In this document: in pieces, positions 14,567 to 15,904 of the stretch | Position numbering within the stretch: the first letter of the stretch is position 1 | Layout of the letters: every line of letters begins with the position of its first letter | Assembly (NCBI GenBank): GCA_030825825.1 | Contig: JAPJPE010000011.1 | Coordinates: forward strand, 1-15,904 | From: Streptococcus sp. | Lineage (GTDB): Bacteria > Bacillota > Bacilli > Lactobacillales > Streptococcaceae | Direction of reading: 5' to 3' | DNA: 15,904 nucleotides | Notes under the pieces: model-generated | The model's database searches: none | What the model was told of the DNA's origin: nothing | The model's input: only the letters and a program-made list of their open reading frames with translations | Translations under genes and position numbers: made by a program

Positions 14567-14618
14567 ACGCCCTCCTTATGCTACCTAGACCCATCCTCTT
14601 TCTATTTCAGAGGAGCTC

Positions 14619-15904
14619 TTAAAATTTACGTCCGTGACAGTTTTTGAATTTCTTACCTGAACCACAAGGGCATAAATCGTTGCGTTTCACTTGTGACAAG
14701 TCAATATCTGCTGGAATATCTTGTTGTTGCGCTGCAATGTTGCGAGTCGCAGTTGTTGAAATACTGTGTTCCGTACGTGGACGTTCTTGTTCGTGAATTT
14801 GGGCTTTCATCATGAGACGAGTCACATCAAATTCAATCGATCCGATCATATCGTTAAACATACGGAAACTTTCTGATTGGTATTCTACCACTGGGTTATT
14901 TTGCGCATACCCACGGAGTCCAACCGCATTTCGCAATTGATCCAAAGCATCGATATGGTCCGTCCACTTGCTGTCCACCACACGAAGGATCAAGACTTTT
15001 TGGAATTCTTGCACAGACTCTTCGTCACGCAATTTCGCTACTTGGCTAGCATAGATTTCTTCTGCACGTGCATACAAGTAATCGATAACTTCCTTGTCAG
15101 ATTTTCCTTCAATATCGCTTGCAGAAATCGTATCTTCCGGAACCAAATTGTATTTGGCAAAATTCAGAATCGCTTCAACGCGTTCTTCCTTGCTTGAGTG
15201 GCTGGCCCCTTCAACAATCCGTTTGATGGTCCGTTTGATCATGGCCTTGATTTCAGGTGCCAAGTCACGGTTAGCTGTGATAACATCATAGCGTTCCGCG
15301 TAGATAATTTCCCGTTGTTCCCGCATCACGTCATCGTATTGAAGGACTTGTTTACGGGTATCGTAGTTGTTTCCTTCAACCCGTTTTTGTGCACCCTCTA
15401 CTTGACGTGTGAACATATTTGAACGGATCACCGATTCTTCTTCGCTCAACTTGAAGCGATCAAGCACTGCTTTGATCCGTTCAGAACCGAAACGGCGCAT
15501 CAATTCATCTTCAAGAGACAAGTAGAATTGAGATTCACCTGGATCCCCTTGACGTCCTGAACGTCCACGAAGCTGGTTATCGATCCGACGACTTTCGTGA
15601 CGTTCTGTCCCGATGACACAAAGTCCACCGAGTTCGCGAACCCCTTCACCGAGCTTGATATCGGTACCACGTCCAGCCATGTTGGTCGCGATGGTAACAG
15701 CGCCACGTTGACCGGCATTCATGATGATTTGCGCTTCTTTGTAGTGGTTTTTCGCATTCAAGACTTCGTGAGGAACACCTGCTTGCACCAACAATTGAGA
15801 AAGGTAATCACTGGTTTCAACGGCAACAGTACCAACAAGGACTGGTTGCCCTTTTTCATGACGAGACTTGACATCTTCCACAACAGCCTTGAATTTTGAT
15901 TTCA
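14619..15904 (-). CDS. secA: Protein translocase ATPase SecA, C-terminal part (partial)
   Basis: SecA is the ATPase motor that drives preproteins through SecYEG. About 428 codons are present; the reading frame is open to the right edge (KSKFKAVVEDVKSRHE), so the start lies outside and the GTG at 15881 is internal. Visible parts are the second nucleotide-binding lobe (TIATNMAGRGTDIKLGEG, HESRRIDNQLRGRSGRQGDP), the helical scaffold and wing (SKWTDHIDALDQLRNAVGLR), a variable linker, and the zinc-binding SEC-C tail CPCGSGKKFKNCHG. The SEC-C tail marks it as the housekeeping SecA rather than the accessory SecA2, which typically lacks it. It is followed by the DAHP synthase gene. Confidence 0.98.
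   Translation of the reverse strand, partial: KSKFKAVVEDVKSRHEKGQPVLVGTVAVETSDYLSQLLVQAGVPHEVLNAKNHYKEAQIIMNAGQRGAVTIATNMAGRGTDIKLGEGVRELGGLCVIGTERHESRRIDNQLRGRSGRQGDPGESQFYLSLEDELMRRFGSERIKAVLDRFKLSEEESVIRSNMFTRQVEGAQKRVEGNNYDTRKQVLQYDDVMREQREIIYAERYDVITANRDLAPEIKAMIKRTIKRIVEGASHSSKEERVEAILNFAKYNLVPEDTISASDIEGKSDKEVIDYLYARAEEIYASQVAKLRDEESVQEFQKVLILRVVDSKWTDHIDALDQLRNAVGLRGYAQNNPVVEYQSESFRMFNDMIGSIEFDVTRLMMKAQIHEQERPRTEHSISTTATRNIAAQQQDIPADIDLSQVKRNDLCPCGSGKKFKNCHGRKF

Noticed and set aside
14594..14614. Hairpin TCCTCT/AGAGGA after secA as a terminator
   Set aside because: There is no T run on the minus strand after the stem and the DAHP synthase ribosome site follows closely, so it is more likely a cotranscribed spacer.
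15879..15881. secA starting at 15881
   Set aside because: The codon is an internal GTG and the frame stays open and SecA-like to the window edge, so the gene is partial.

Overview
The window is chromosomal DNA from a low-GC Gram-positive coccus, almost certainly a viridans (mitis/sanguinis-group) Streptococcus. The basis is the block secA - DAHP synthase - acpS - alr - recG, the codY-pncA pair, streptococcal-type extended -10 promoters, strong AAGGAGG ribosome sites, and glycosyltransferases related to the GtfA/GtfB pair that glycosylates serine-rich-repeat adhesins. I cannot name the species from the sequence alone. Most genes are on the minus strand; only a universal stress protein gene and an asparaginase gene are on plus.

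Layout, left to right. (1) Positions 1-3507 (minus) hold a tightly packed glycosyltransferase operon, read from right to left: a GT8 enzyme with an unusual extra C-terminal domain, a GT2 enzyme, a GtfB-like protein, and the first 34 codons of a GtfA-like protein cut by the window edge. Overlaps (26 nt and ATGA) imply translational coupling. (2) Positions 3572-5060 hold codY-pncA (minus), sharing one base at the stop/start junction, with a near-perfect CodY box next to the codY promoter and a terminator after pncA. (3) Positions 5133-6388 hold an AlaT-type aminotransferase (minus), divergent from a universal stress protein gene (plus, 6596-7048). (4) Positions 7085-8485 hold a two-domain protein (Cof-type HAD phosphatase plus all-alpha NTP pyrophosphohydrolase-like domain, minus), divergent from a type I L-asparaginase gene (plus, 8548-9510) across a 62-bp spacer with overlapping promoter elements. 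(5) Positions 9511-9910 are a 400-bp gene-free convergent region packed with structured repeats. (6) Positions 9911-15904 hold recG, alr, acpS, a DAHP synthase gene and the 3' part of the housekeeping secA, all minus.

How it fits together. The left operon probably builds or extends glycans on a surface adhesin. codY, alaT and asparaginase belong to nitrogen and amino-acid balance, and pncA to NAD salvage. The right block is core housekeeping: protein export, aromatic amino acids, acyl carrier protein activation, D-alanine for the cell wall, and DNA repair.

The most notable non-coding signal is in 9511-9910. Two tandem ~105-nt elements share the same nested stem architecture while their stem sequences differ, with about ten compensatory base-pair changes between the copies. 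A third copy is cut short at a long terminator hairpin. Between copies two and three sits an 85-bp segment with two strong hairpins, flanked by a 6-bp direct repeat. I do not recognise this family. The coding-level curiosities are the GT8 plus GtfB-like domain fusion and the GtfB-before-GtfA gene order.
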